Source: an uncultured Collinsella sp. (GTDB lineage Bacteria > Actinomycetota > Coriobacteriia > Coriobacteriales > Coriobacteriaceae). From it: a stretch of 18,892 bases of DNA. The stretch spans positions 1 to 18,892 of the forward strand of contig CABRIB010000032.1 of the NCBI GenBank assembly GCA_902470915.1. The letters run 5' to 3'. Positions 1 through 6,774 of this stretch are shown here, piece after piece. Each line of letters opens with the position of its first letter. Position 1 is the first letter of the stretch. The position numbers were made by a program, and so were the translations under genes. The notes under the pieces are model-generated. The model did no database searches. It worked only from the letters and a program-made list of their open reading frames with translations, and was not told the DNA's origin.

Positions 1-82
1 TATCTGTATAGCCCAAATGAGCCGAGCTGCTAGAATATCGAACTGTATGGATAACTATCATTCAACCGTTATGGGAGGATAC

Positions 83-1486
83 GTGAACCGCACCAAAATC
101 GCGCAGCTCTATGCCGATGCCGAGTCGCTCGGCGGCCAGACCGTCACCGTCGCCGGCTGGGTCAAGTCCATCCGCGACATGAAGAACTTTGGCTTTGTTA
201 CGCTCAACGACGGCAGCTGCTTCCGCGACCTGCAGGTCGTCATGAACCGCGAGGCACTCGACAACTACGACGAGATCGCCCATCAAAACGTCTCGGCCGC
301 ACTCATTTGCACCGGCACCGTCAAGCTGACCCCCGATGCGCCCCAGCCTTTCGAGCTTTCTGCCACCTCCATTGAGGTCGAGGGCGTCAGCGCCCCGGAT
401 TACCCGCTGCAGAAGAAGCGCGCAACCGTCGAGTTCCTGCGCACCCAACAGCACCTGCGCCCGCGCACCAACCTGTTCCGCGCCGTGTTCCGCATCCGTT
501 CTGTCGCGGCTGCCGCCATCCACCGCTTCTTCCAGGAGCAGGGCTTTGTCTACGTCAACACCCCTATCATCACCACGAGTGATTGCGAGGGCGCCGGCGA
601 GATGTTCCGCGTGACCACGCTCGACCCCAAAAATCCGCCCCTCACCGAATCCGGCGAGGTTGACTGGAGCCAGGACTTCTTTGGAAAGCACGCGAGCCTT
701 ACCGTATCCGGCCAGCTCAACGCCGAGAACTTCGCCATGGCCTTTGGCGACGTGTACACCTTTGGCCCCACCTTCCGCGCCGAAAACTCCAACACCACGC
801 GCCACGCCGCCGAGTTTTGGATGATCGAGCCCGAGATGGCCTTTGCCGACCTTAACGACTACATGGATAACGCCGAGGCCATGCTCAAGTACGTCCTTAA
901 GGACGTCATGGCAACCTGCCCCGACGAGCTCAATATGCTCAACAAGTTTGTGGACAAGGGTCTGCTCGAGCGCCTGGACCACGTGGCAAACTCCGACTTT
1001 GCCCGCGTCACCTATACCGAGGCCGTCGAAATCCTGGAGCAGGCCGTCGCCGCCGGTCACAAGTTTGACTATCCCGTGAGCTGGGGCATCGACCTGCAGA
1101 CCGAGCACGAGCGCTTCCTGACCGAGGAGCACTTTAAGCGACCGACTTTTGTGACCGACTACCCGGCCGAGATCAAGGCGTTCTACATGCGCATGAACGA
1201 GGACGGCAAGACCGTCGCCGCCGCCGACTGTCTGGTGCCGGGCATCGGCGAGATTATCGGCGGCTCCCAGCGCGAGGAGCGCCTGGATCTGCTCGAGGCC
1301 CGCATCAAGGACCTGGGCATGAATCCCGAGCAGTACAAGTACTACCTTGACCTGCGCCGCTACGGTTCCTGCAAGCACGCCGGCTACGGTCTGGGCTTCG
1401 AGCGCTTGGTCATGTATCTGACCGGTGTGGGCAACATCCGCGACGTCCTGCCGCACCCGCGCACCGTGGGCAACGCCGACTTCTAA
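83..1486 (+). CDS. asnS: Asparaginyl-tRNA synthetase
   Basis: Class IIb aminoacyl-tRNA synthetase that charges tRNA-Asn with asparagine in the cytoplasm, using ATP. The protein has 467 residues from a GTG at 83, close to the usual 460-470 for bacterial AsnRS. An N-terminal OB-fold anticodon-binding domain (about residues 15-105, with VAGWVKSIRDMKNFGF) precedes the catalytic domain. Class II motif 2 is visible as FRAENSNTTRHAAEFW, and motif 3 as GLGFERLVMYLTG near residues 436-448; the ending NIRDVLPHPRT is typical of AsnRS rather than AspRS. I chose the GTG because GGGAGG lies just upstream (73-78) and the protein then begins MNRTKIAQLY. An in-frame ATG at 71 overlaps that ribosome binding site and is the alternative start. 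The gene stands alone and ends in a strong terminator. Confidence 0.96.
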   Translation: MNRTKIAQLYADAESLGGQTVTVAGWVKSIRDMKNFGFVTLNDGSCFRDLQVVMNREALDNYDEIAHQNVSAALICTGTVKLTPDAPQPFELSATSIEVEGVSAPDYPLQKKRATVEFLRTQQHLRPRTNLFRAVFRIRSVAAAAIHRFFQEQGFVYVNTPIITTSDCEGAGEMFRVTTLDPKNPPLTESGEVDWSQDFFGKHASLTVSGQLNAENFAMAFGDVYTFGPTFRAENSNTTRHAAEFWMIEPEMAFADLNDYMDNAEAMLKYVLKDVMATCPDELNMLNKFVDKGLLERLDHVANSDFARVTYTEAVEILEQAVAAGHKFDYPVSWGIDLQTEHERFLTEEHFKRPTFVTDYPAEIKAFYMRMNEDGKTVAAADCLVPGIGEIIGGSQREERLDLLEARIKDLGMNPEQYKYYLDLRRYGSCKHAGYGLGFERLVMYLTGVGNIRDVLPHPRTVGNADF

Positions 1487-1527
1487 TCGCCACAGCGCCA
1501 CCAAACGCGTTCCAGCGCATCACGCCA

Positions 1528-1560
1528 GCGCCTCTCGGCAAGCCGAGGGGCGCTTTTTTC
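1528..1560 (+). terminator. Rho-independent terminator after asnS
   Basis: A 12-bp stem (GCGCCTCTCGGC pairing with GCCGAGGGGCGC, one G-U) with a two-base loop is followed directly by six T. It sits 42 bases after the asnS stop. Confidence 0.92.
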
Positions 1561-1735
1561 AACAGCATCCGTCAAGCTTTTGGCAAGTTTTTGGTCAGTT
1601 GGGCAGGGCTGTTGAAAACTCGACCCGCCGCTTGCCGACGGCTACCGACCGCCCAGGGCGTCCTGCACCCCTGGGAAAGCCCCGCGTCCTAGGCTCCATA
1701 CCGTCGCCACCCAAAACGGAAAGGACGTGGGCGCC

Positions 1736-2521
1736 ATGACCGAAACCGCTGTTGAAACTTACGAGACCACGACGAGGGGCGCCGCCTCGATGGCAGCCTA
1801 TCGCGCCGTTCGCATCCTGCAACTATTAAGCGAAAACACCGGCGAGGACAAGGCCATGCTTTCCGATGAGTTGATCCGGCGCCTCGCCCATCCCGACGAC
1901 CCCGCCCGCATGCCCATCTCGGCGGCGCGGCGCAGCATCTACACCGCCATCTCCGCACTTCGCCATGCCGGATACGAAATTGAGTACAAGCGCGGCGTGG
2001 GTTATCGGCTCTTGACCCGTCCGCTCACCGACGAAGAGATCATCCGGCTCCACGGCATGGTCATGCGCAACCGCTCTACACCCATCGCCATTCGAAAAAG
2101 CATGGCGCAGCACCTGGTTGCCATGGCGAGTGCCGACGTTCGCGGCTACCTCGATGCGCCCGAGCCTGCTCCAAGCGCAGACGGCAAATCCACCAAGGCC
2201 ACACGCACGCCCGTCAAGCGCATCGATGCCTGCGAGCTCATCGAGCAGGCCATCGACCACGGAACCACGGTGAGTTTTGATATTTCGAGTGTCACGGCAC
2301 GCGGAGAGGTCGAAGTGGCGCGGATGACACTCCGGCCCTTTGCCATCAAGCAACGAGACGGCATCTCGTATTTGCTGGGAACGGTCTATGACGCGCGAGG
2401 CGCCGATGACACGTTGCGTACCGTAGAGATCGGCCGCATGAGAAACGTCACCACACGTCTCCTCGACGGCAAGAAGCTCTTCGCCGCCCTGGACGAGGAC
2501 GACGCCTCCTCCGCCGCATAA
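1736..2521 (+). CDS. WYL-domain HTH transcriptional regulator
   Basis: Likely DNA-binding transcription regulator of 261 residues. The N-terminal part (about 20-95) reads as a winged helix-turn-helix: AAYRAVRILQLLSE, then a helix pair around SIYTAISALRHAGYEIEY, and a wing ending RGVGYRL. After a polar linker (140-162) the C-terminal part (about 163-245) resembles a WYL effector domain, with LRPFAIKQRDGISYLLGTVY and RTVEIGRMRNV. WYL domains bind ligands, often nucleic acids or nucleotides; the ligand here is unknown. It is somewhat shorter than the common 300-residue members. The start ATG at 1736 has GGAAAGGA about 10 bases upstream; a GTG at 1727 is too close to that site. It lies 160 bases upstream of an ABC importer on the same strand, so regulation of that importer is possible but only inferred. 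Confidence 0.75.
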   Translation: MTETAVETYETTTRGAASMAAYRAVRILQLLSENTGEDKAMLSDELIRRLAHPDDPARMPISAARRSIYTAISALRHAGYEIEYKRGVGYRLLTRPLTDEEIIRLHGMVMRNRSTPIAIRKSMAQHLVAMASADVRGYLDAPEPAPSADGKSTKATRTPVKRIDACELIEQAIDHGTTVSFDISSVTARGEVEVARMTLRPFAIKQRDGISYLLGTVYDARGADDTLRTVEIGRMRNVTTRLLDGKKLFAALDEDDASSAA

Positions 2522-2590
2522 GACCCTCCGCCGCCCATTCGACTACCCGTACCGCCCATCCGATTCTGTATTAAAAAACCCGCCAGGCTG

Positions 2591-2618
2591 TTGTAAAAAT
2601 GGACATCAGCGCTACTAT
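2591..2618 (+). promoter_or_regulatory. Candidate sigma-70 promoter for the ABC importer
   Basis: TTGTAA (2591-2596) and TACTAT (2613-2618) are separated by 16 bases, placing a start site near 2625 and giving a leader of about 57 bases before the lipoprotein gene. I see no T-box or riboswitch in the leader. Confidence 0.45.
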
Positions 2619-2681
2619 AGTCCCACTTGCACTTTGTCCCAGTGCAGTGTTTCCAGCCATTTTTATACTGGGGGTAATGAT

Positions 2682-3662
2682 ATGAAGGACATCACCATCA
2701 GCCGCAGGAGCCTTCTGGTCTCCGCCGGCCTGCTCGCGCTCGCCCCGCTCGCCGGATGCGGCGGCAACTCTGGTTCCGGCTCTGCTGCCGCCGGTTCAGA
2801 CTACACCATCGGCGTTCTGCAGCTCACCGAGCACTCCGCACTCGATGCCGCCAACGACGGCTTTGTCAAGGCCATCAAGGAGAGCGGCCTTAAGGTCAAG
2901 ATCGACCAGAAGAACGCCCAGAACGACCAGTCCACGTGTAAGTCCATTGCCGACAAGTTCGTAGGCGACGGCGTCAACCTGATCTATGCCATCGCTACGC
3001 CCGCCGCGCAGGCTGCCGCCGGCGCCACCGCTGATATCCCCATCGTTGGCTGCGCCATCACCGACTACGCCGCTTCCGGCCTGGTCCAGGACAACGACAA
3101 GCCCGGCACCAACGTCACGGGCGCTTCCGACCTCACCCCGGTCGCCGAGCAGCTCGAGATGATGCAGAAGGTCCTGCCCGACGTTAAGAAGGTCGGCCTG
3201 CTCTACTGCACCGCCGAGTCCAACTCCGACGTCCAGATCAAGGCCGCCAAGAAGGAACTCGACAAGCTGGGCCTCGAGTACACTGACTTCACCGTCTCGA
3301 GCTCCAACGAGATTCAGTCCGTCGTCGAGTCTGCCGTGGGCAAGGTCGACGCGCTGTACTCCCCCACCGACAACACCATCGCCGCGGGTGCCTCGCAGGT
3401 CGGCCAGATCTGCAAGGAGAACAAGCTCCCCTTCGTGACTGGCGAGGAGGGCATGTGCAAGGCCGGCGGTCTGTTCACCCTCTCCATCAACTACGAGGAC
3501 TTGGGCTACGCTGCAGGCGAGATGGCCGTCAAGATCTTGAAGGGCGAGGCCAAGCCCGAGGATATGCCGATCAAGCATCTCTCGAGCAAGGACCTGGTCG
3601 TCGTCAAAAACGAAGAGATGGCCGAGGCTCTGGGTATCGACCTTTCCGCCCTGGATGCGTAG
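2682..3662 (+). CDS. TrpX-type ABC importer substrate-binding lipoprotein
   Basis: Extracytoplasmic solute-binding lipoprotein of the ABC_sub_bind family (COG2984), the receptor of TrpXYZ-like importers; several relatives serve tryptophan or tyrosine uptake, but the substrate cannot be read from sequence. The protein has 326 residues. The N-terminus carries a twin-arginine ISRRSLL at 6-12, a hydrophobic core and a lipobox LAGC with Cys26 as the lipidation site, so export may be by the Tat route. The mature part opens with YTIGVLQLTEHSALDAANDGF, the hallmark of this family, and has two periplasmic-binding-fold halves. ATG at 2682 is preceded by GGGGGTAA. A weak ATG-like extension upstream would only add residues in front of the signal peptide. 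The permease and ATPase follow on the same strand. Confidence 0.9.
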   Translation: MKDITISRRSLLVSAGLLALAPLAGCGGNSGSGSAAAGSDYTIGVLQLTEHSALDAANDGFVKAIKESGLKVKIDQKNAQNDQSTCKSIADKFVGDGVNLIYAIATPAAQAAAGATADIPIVGCAITDYAASGLVQDNDKPGTNVTGASDLTPVAEQLEMMQKVLPDVKKVGLLYCTAESNSDVQIKAAKKELDKLGLEYTDFTVSSSNEIQSVVESAVGKVDALYSPTDNTIAAGASQVGQICKENKLPFVTGEEGMCKAGGLFTLSINYEDLGYAAGEMAVKILKGEAKPEDMPIKHLSSKDLVVVKNEEMAEALGIDLSALDA

Positions 3663-3733
3663 CGCCATGCGCGGTAACGCGTCTAGGGCCCGCACGCGCG
3701 CCACTGCTGCGTTATTCAATATCTGAGTCATTG

Positions 3734-3770
3734 GGGCGAACGCTAAAGACCGGCGTTCGCCCTGCTTGTT
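3734..3770 (+). terminator. Hairpin between lipoprotein and permease genes
   Basis: A perfect 10-bp stem GGGCGAACGC / GCGTTCGCCC with a 9-base loop, followed by the mixed sequence TGCTTGTTT. It is a weak terminator or 3'-end stabiliser; such an element would let the binding protein be made in excess over the membrane parts. Confidence 0.6.
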
Positions 3771-3866
3771 TCAGGTAAAACAAAACATCTGTCCACCGCT
3801 CTTTTATGCATTGGTACCGCTATTATGGAAAATCACGTGTCCACCCTATCCTAGGAGGTATGAAGC

Positions 3867-4790
3867 ATGCTCATTGCATTGCAGGGCGCCGTTTCGCAGG
3901 GCGTCCTCTGGGGCATCATGGTGCTTGGCGTGTTTATCACGTTCCGCCTGCTCGACATCCCCGATATGACCTGCGACGGCAGCTTTGCCCTCGGCGGCTG
4001 TGTCTGCGCCGTGCTCATCGTCAACAATAACGTCGACCCCTTGCTCGCCGTGCTGGCCGGCATGTGCGCCGGCGCCATCGCGGGCGCCGTCACGGGCATC
4101 TTGACCACCGTCTTTGAGATTCCCGCAATCCTCGCCGGAATCCTTACGCAGATCAGTCTGTGGTCCATCAACCTGCGCATCATGGGCAAGTCCAACACGC
4201 CCATCCTTGCCAAGGGCACTATCTTCTCATCCGTCAGCAACATGACGGGCCTGCCGCAGTCCACTGTTGCCATTATCCTAGGCATTGTGCTGGCCGTGGC
4301 CATCGTCGCCATCCTGTACTGGTTCTTTGGCACCGAGATCGGCTCGGCGCTGCGTGCCACCGGCAACAACGAGTACATGATCCGCGCCCTGGGCGTTAAC
4401 ACCAACACCACCAAAATGATCGCCCTCGTGCTCTCCAACGCCCTCATTGGCCTTTCGGGTGCGCTCATCTGCCAGAGCCAGAAGTATGCCGACATCGGCA
4501 TGGGCACCGGCGCCATCGTTATCGGTCTTGCCGCCATCGTCATCGGCGAGGTGCTCGGTCGCCTGCTGCCCGGCGGCCTCACGCAGTTTAGCGTCCGTCT
4601 TGCCTCCGCCGTCTTTGGCTCCGTGGTGTACTTCCTTATCCGCGCCATCGTGCTGCAGCTGGGCATGGACGCCAACGACATGAAGCTACTCTCCGCCGTG
4701 ATCGTCGCCGTGGCCCTGTGCGTGCCCGTGGTTTGGGAGCGCTATAAGCTCCGCAGCTCCTACACGAAGGGAGATGAGGCAGATGCTTAA
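3867..4790 (+). CDS. TrpY-type ABC importer permease
   Basis: Integral membrane permease of 307 residues, BPD_transp_2 superfamily (COG4120), the usual partner of COG2984 binding proteins. About eight hydrophobic segments can be picked out, for example near residues 10-28, 55-85, 125-150, 190-225 and 240-280. The family-typical FRLLDIPDMTCDGSFALGG occurs near residue 25, and ALGVNTNTTKM with a following small-residue-rich stretch forms the coupling region for the ATPase. The start ATG at 3867 has a strong AGGAGGT 7 bases upstream (3853-3859). The stop overlaps the start of the ATPase gene by 8 bases, indicating translational coupling. Confidence 0.9.
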   Translation: MLIALQGAVSQGVLWGIMVLGVFITFRLLDIPDMTCDGSFALGGCVCAVLIVNNNVDPLLAVLAGMCAGAIAGAVTGILTTVFEIPAILAGILTQISLWSINLRIMGKSNTPILAKGTIFSSVSNMTGLPQSTVAIILGIVLAVAIVAILYWFFGTEIGSALRATGNNEYMIRALGVNTNTTKMIALVLSNALIGLSGALICQSQKYADIGMGTGAIVIGLAAIVIGEVLGRLLPGGLTQFSVRLASAVFGSVVYFLIRAIVLQLGMDANDMKLLSAVIVAVALCVPVVWERYKLRSSYTKGDEADA

Positions 4791-5577
4791 GCTCTCGCAC
4801 GTCAAGAAGACCTTTAACAAGGGCACCGTCACCGAGAAGCGCGCGCTCACCGGCGTCGACCTCACCCTCAACGATGGCGACTTTGTAACCGTGATTGGCG
4901 GCAACGGCGCCGGCAAGTCCACGCTGCTCAATATGATCGCCGGCGTGTATCCGCTCGATTCTGGTGTTATTGAGCTCGACGCCACCGACATCTCGCGTCT
5001 GAGCGAGTCGCAGCGCGCCAAGTACCTGGGCCGTGTGTTCCAGGACCCCATGCGCGGCACCGCAGCCGACATGCAAATTGCCGAAAACCTGGCCCTCGCC
5101 AAGCGCCGCGGCCAGCGTCGCGGTCTTTCGTGGGGCGTCACCAAGGCCGAGAAGGACGAGTACGTTGAACTGCTCAAGCGCCTGGACCTCGGTCTGGACA
5201 CGCGTCTCAACGCCAAGGTCGGCCTGCTCTCGGGCGGCCAGCGCCAGGCACTCACCCTGCTGATGGCCACGCTCACCAAGCCGCGCCTGCTGCTGCTCGA
5301 CGAGCACACGGCGGCCCTCGACCCCAAGACGGCCTCTAAGGTGCTCAACCTGACCGAGGAGATTGTCGACGAAAACCATCTGACCACGCTCATGGTTACG
5401 CACAACATGAATGACGCCATCCGTCTGGGCAACCGTCTGATCATGATGCACGAGGGCCATGTGATCTACGACGTGGCCGGCGACGAGAAGAAGTCGCTCA
5501 CCGTAGCCGACCTGCTGCAGAAGTTCGAGGAGGTCTCGGGCGGCGAGCTCGCCAACGACCGCATGCTGCTGAGCTAA
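4783..5577 (+). CDS. TrpZ-type ABC importer ATPase
   Basis: Cytoplasmic ATPase of 264 residues (COG1101 type) that powers the importer. Visible motifs in order: Walker A GGNGAGKST (39-47), Q-loop VFQDP with Gln87, signature LSGGQ (149-153), Walker B LLLLDE (169-174) and switch His207 in MVTHNMND. The insert between Q-loop and signature containing MRGTAADMQIAENLALAKRRG is characteristic of this branch. I chose ATG 4783 because AAGGGAG lies 9 bases upstream; ATG 4774 sits immediately after that site. It overlaps the permease stop by 8 bases. The importer cassette ends here with a stem-loop built into the stop codon. Confidence 0.92.
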   Translation: MLKLSHVKKTFNKGTVTEKRALTGVDLTLNDGDFVTVIGGNGAGKSTLLNMIAGVYPLDSGVIELDATDISRLSESQRAKYLGRVFQDPMRGTAADMQIAENLALAKRRGQRRGLSWGVTKAEKDEYVELLKRLDLGLDTRLNAKVGLLSGGQRQALTLLMATLTKPRLLLLDEHTAALDPKTASKVLNLTEEIVDENHLTTLMVTHNMNDAIRLGNRLIMMHEGHVIYDVAGDEKKSLTVADLLQKFEEVSGGELANDRMLLS

Positions 5578-5616
5578 AACCTGCCAATAAGGGACAGGTT
5601 TATTTTGGCAGGTTTT
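5576..5616 (+). terminator. Terminator-like stem-loop, copy 1 of the CACC-repeat group (divergent)
   Basis: A 12-bp perfect stem AAAACCTGCCAA / TTGGCAGGTTTT overlaps the ATPase stop codon. The loop contains GGGACAGG, the same core as in the other copies (5632, 6680, 9413, 11427, 13135), but the stem sequence is different. Terminal TTTT makes it a plausible terminator of the importer operon. Confidence 0.75.
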
Positions 5617-5631
5617 ATCTGCGCAAACGTC

Positions 5632-5671
5632 AAAACCGCCGCAAAGGAACAGATACCTTTGCGACGGTTTT
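5632..5671 (+). repeat. Stem-loop repeat, copy 2
   Basis: Stem of 16 bp AAAACCGCCGCAAAGG / CCTTTGCGACGGTTTT with one mismatch and an AACAGATA core. Lies 15 bases after copy 1, so two hairpins stand in a row downstream of the ATPase gene. Confidence 0.75.
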
Positions 5672-5734
5672 CGCATATCATGTCGATAATCCAGCGTCAG
5701 CAGGAACCACTGGTTAAGAACTAAGGAAACTGCC

Positions 5735-5868
5735 ATGAGAAGACTCCTTCCCCGTCTTGCTTGACCGCCGCACTCCTTGCCGGCGTGCTCGCCGGCGGCC
5801 CAGCTTACGCCACCGCGACCACCCCATCTCAAGTTATCGGCCCGTCCGATGTGATCGGACGGGCTTTT
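5735..5868 (+). pseudogene. Remnant of a secreted-protein gene (frameshifted signal peptide)
   Basis: ATG at 5735, preceded by AAGGA, reads MRRLLPRLA and then hits TGA at 5762. One base back, the neighbouring frame continues LTAALLAGVLAGGPAYATAT from 5761, so the two together make a textbook Sec signal peptide with a PAYA cleavage site. Restoring a single T in the CTTGCTTGACC stretch would join them. After only about 20 more codons the reading frame runs into a terminator hairpin, so the mature protein seems to have been deleted as well. I read this as a decayed, internally deleted gene. The alternative is a chance coincidence, which the n-, h- and c-region order makes less likely. Confidence 0.5.
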
Positions 5869-5869
5869 T
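5840..5869 (+). terminator. Rho-independent terminator
   Basis: Perfect 11-bp stem GCCCGTCCGAT / ATCGGACGGGC with a GTG loop and five T. It probably ended the now-broken secreted-protein gene and now insulates mscS from upstream transcription. Confidence 0.88.
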
Positions 5870-5912
5870 GGTGGGTATCATGGTTGAATGATCATTAGGA
5901 GGTTTTCCCTAC

Positions 5913-6680
5913 ATGGAATTGTTTGAACCGATTCTTCATTTCTTTGAGCAGCGCTGGGTCCACAACATCATCTGGGCCGTCATCTTGGTAATAGTCACCG
6001 CCATCGCCGCCAAGGTAGCATCCAAGACCCTGCGCCACCTACTCAACCGAGACGACAACCCGCTTCCCGCATCGAGCATCTTCATCAACATCGCGCGTGC
6101 CGTCATTTGGATGATCGGCGGCAGCTTTATCCTCGACAACTGCTTTGGCATTAACGCAAACGCGCTCGTCGCCGCTCTTGGCGTCGGCGGCATCGCCATC
6201 TCGCTCGGCTTTCAGGACACGCTATCAAACCTTATCGGCGGCATGCAAGTGACCTTTATGGGCATCATCAAGCCCGGCGACAATATCGAGGTCGGCGGCG
6301 TGTCGGGCGTGGTCCAGGACATCACTTGGCGCCACACGACCATCGAGGACGCCTGCGGACAGACCATCATCGTCCCCAACTCCAACATCTCCAAGAACAC
6401 ACTCGTGCACCTCATGCCCTTTGGACGCGTTGTCGTTCCCGTCGCGGTGAAGGACACGTCAAAGTGGGACTCGCTCGATGCGCTGGCAGACGAGCTCGCC
6501 TGTGCCACCAAGGTCGCCGTTTCACCCATCTCGGGCTTTGACAAGGAACCCTACGTGCTCTTTAGCGAGATCGGCGACTTTGGCATTAAGGGTAAGATCA
6601 TCTTTATCGTCAGTGACGACAGCACCACCTTTACGGCAGCCGACGCCTGCATCCGCGCCATCGCCCCCATCATCGCCTAA
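5913..6680 (+). CDS. Small-conductance mechanosensitive channel (MscS family)
   Basis: Membrane channel of 255 residues that would open on membrane tension and release solutes during hypo-osmotic shock. Predicted transmembrane helices lie near 17-36 and 57-76; the pore-lining TM3 is NANALVAALGVGGIAISLGF (81-100) continuing to QDTLSNLIGG. It is followed by the conserved beta domain IIKPGDNIEVGGVSGVVQDI and the typical VPNSNI motif. The length is in the range of the minimal three-helix MscS (E. coli 286), with a short C-terminal alpha/beta part. AGGAGG at 5897-5902 is 10 bases from the ATG. The gene is flanked by terminator-type hairpins on both sides, so it is probably a single-gene unit. Confidence 0.93.
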   Translation: MELFEPILHFFEQRWVHNIIWAVILVIVTAIAAKVASKTLRHLLNRDDNPLPASSIFINIARAVIWMIGGSFILDNCFGINANALVAALGVGGIAISLGFQDTLSNLIGGMQVTFMGIIKPGDNIEVGGVSGVVQDITWRHTTIEDACGQTIIVPNSNISKNTLVHLMPFGRVVVPVAVKDTSKWDSLDALADELACATKVAVSPISGFDKEPYVLFSEIGDFGIKGKIIFIVSDDSTTFTAADACIRAIAPIIA

Positions 6681-6718
6681 AACCACCGCAAAGGGGACAG
6701 GCACCTTTGTGGTGGTTT
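6680..6718 (+). repeat. Stem-loop repeat, copy 3 (terminator-like)
   Basis: AAACCACCGCAAAGG / CCTTTGTGGTGGTTT, 15 bp with one G-U, around the core GGACAGGCA. Begins in the mscS stop codon. TTTGTGG of the right arm followed 16 bases later by TACCAT (6729-6734) could also act as a weak promoter for the next gene, which is only a suggestion. Confidence 0.85.
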
Positions 6719-6774
6719 CGCATCGTGGTACCATGGTTCATATCGTTGTTTAAACGACTAAGGGAGTAGACACC

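Noticed and set aside
62..1504. A 480-codon open frame on the - strand
   Set aside because: Antisense to asnS, repetitive Val/Leu/Gly/Ala composition, no domain recognised.
2796..3731. A 311-codon open frame on the - strand
   Set aside because: Complement of the lipoprotein gene, whose family motifs and lipobox are clear.
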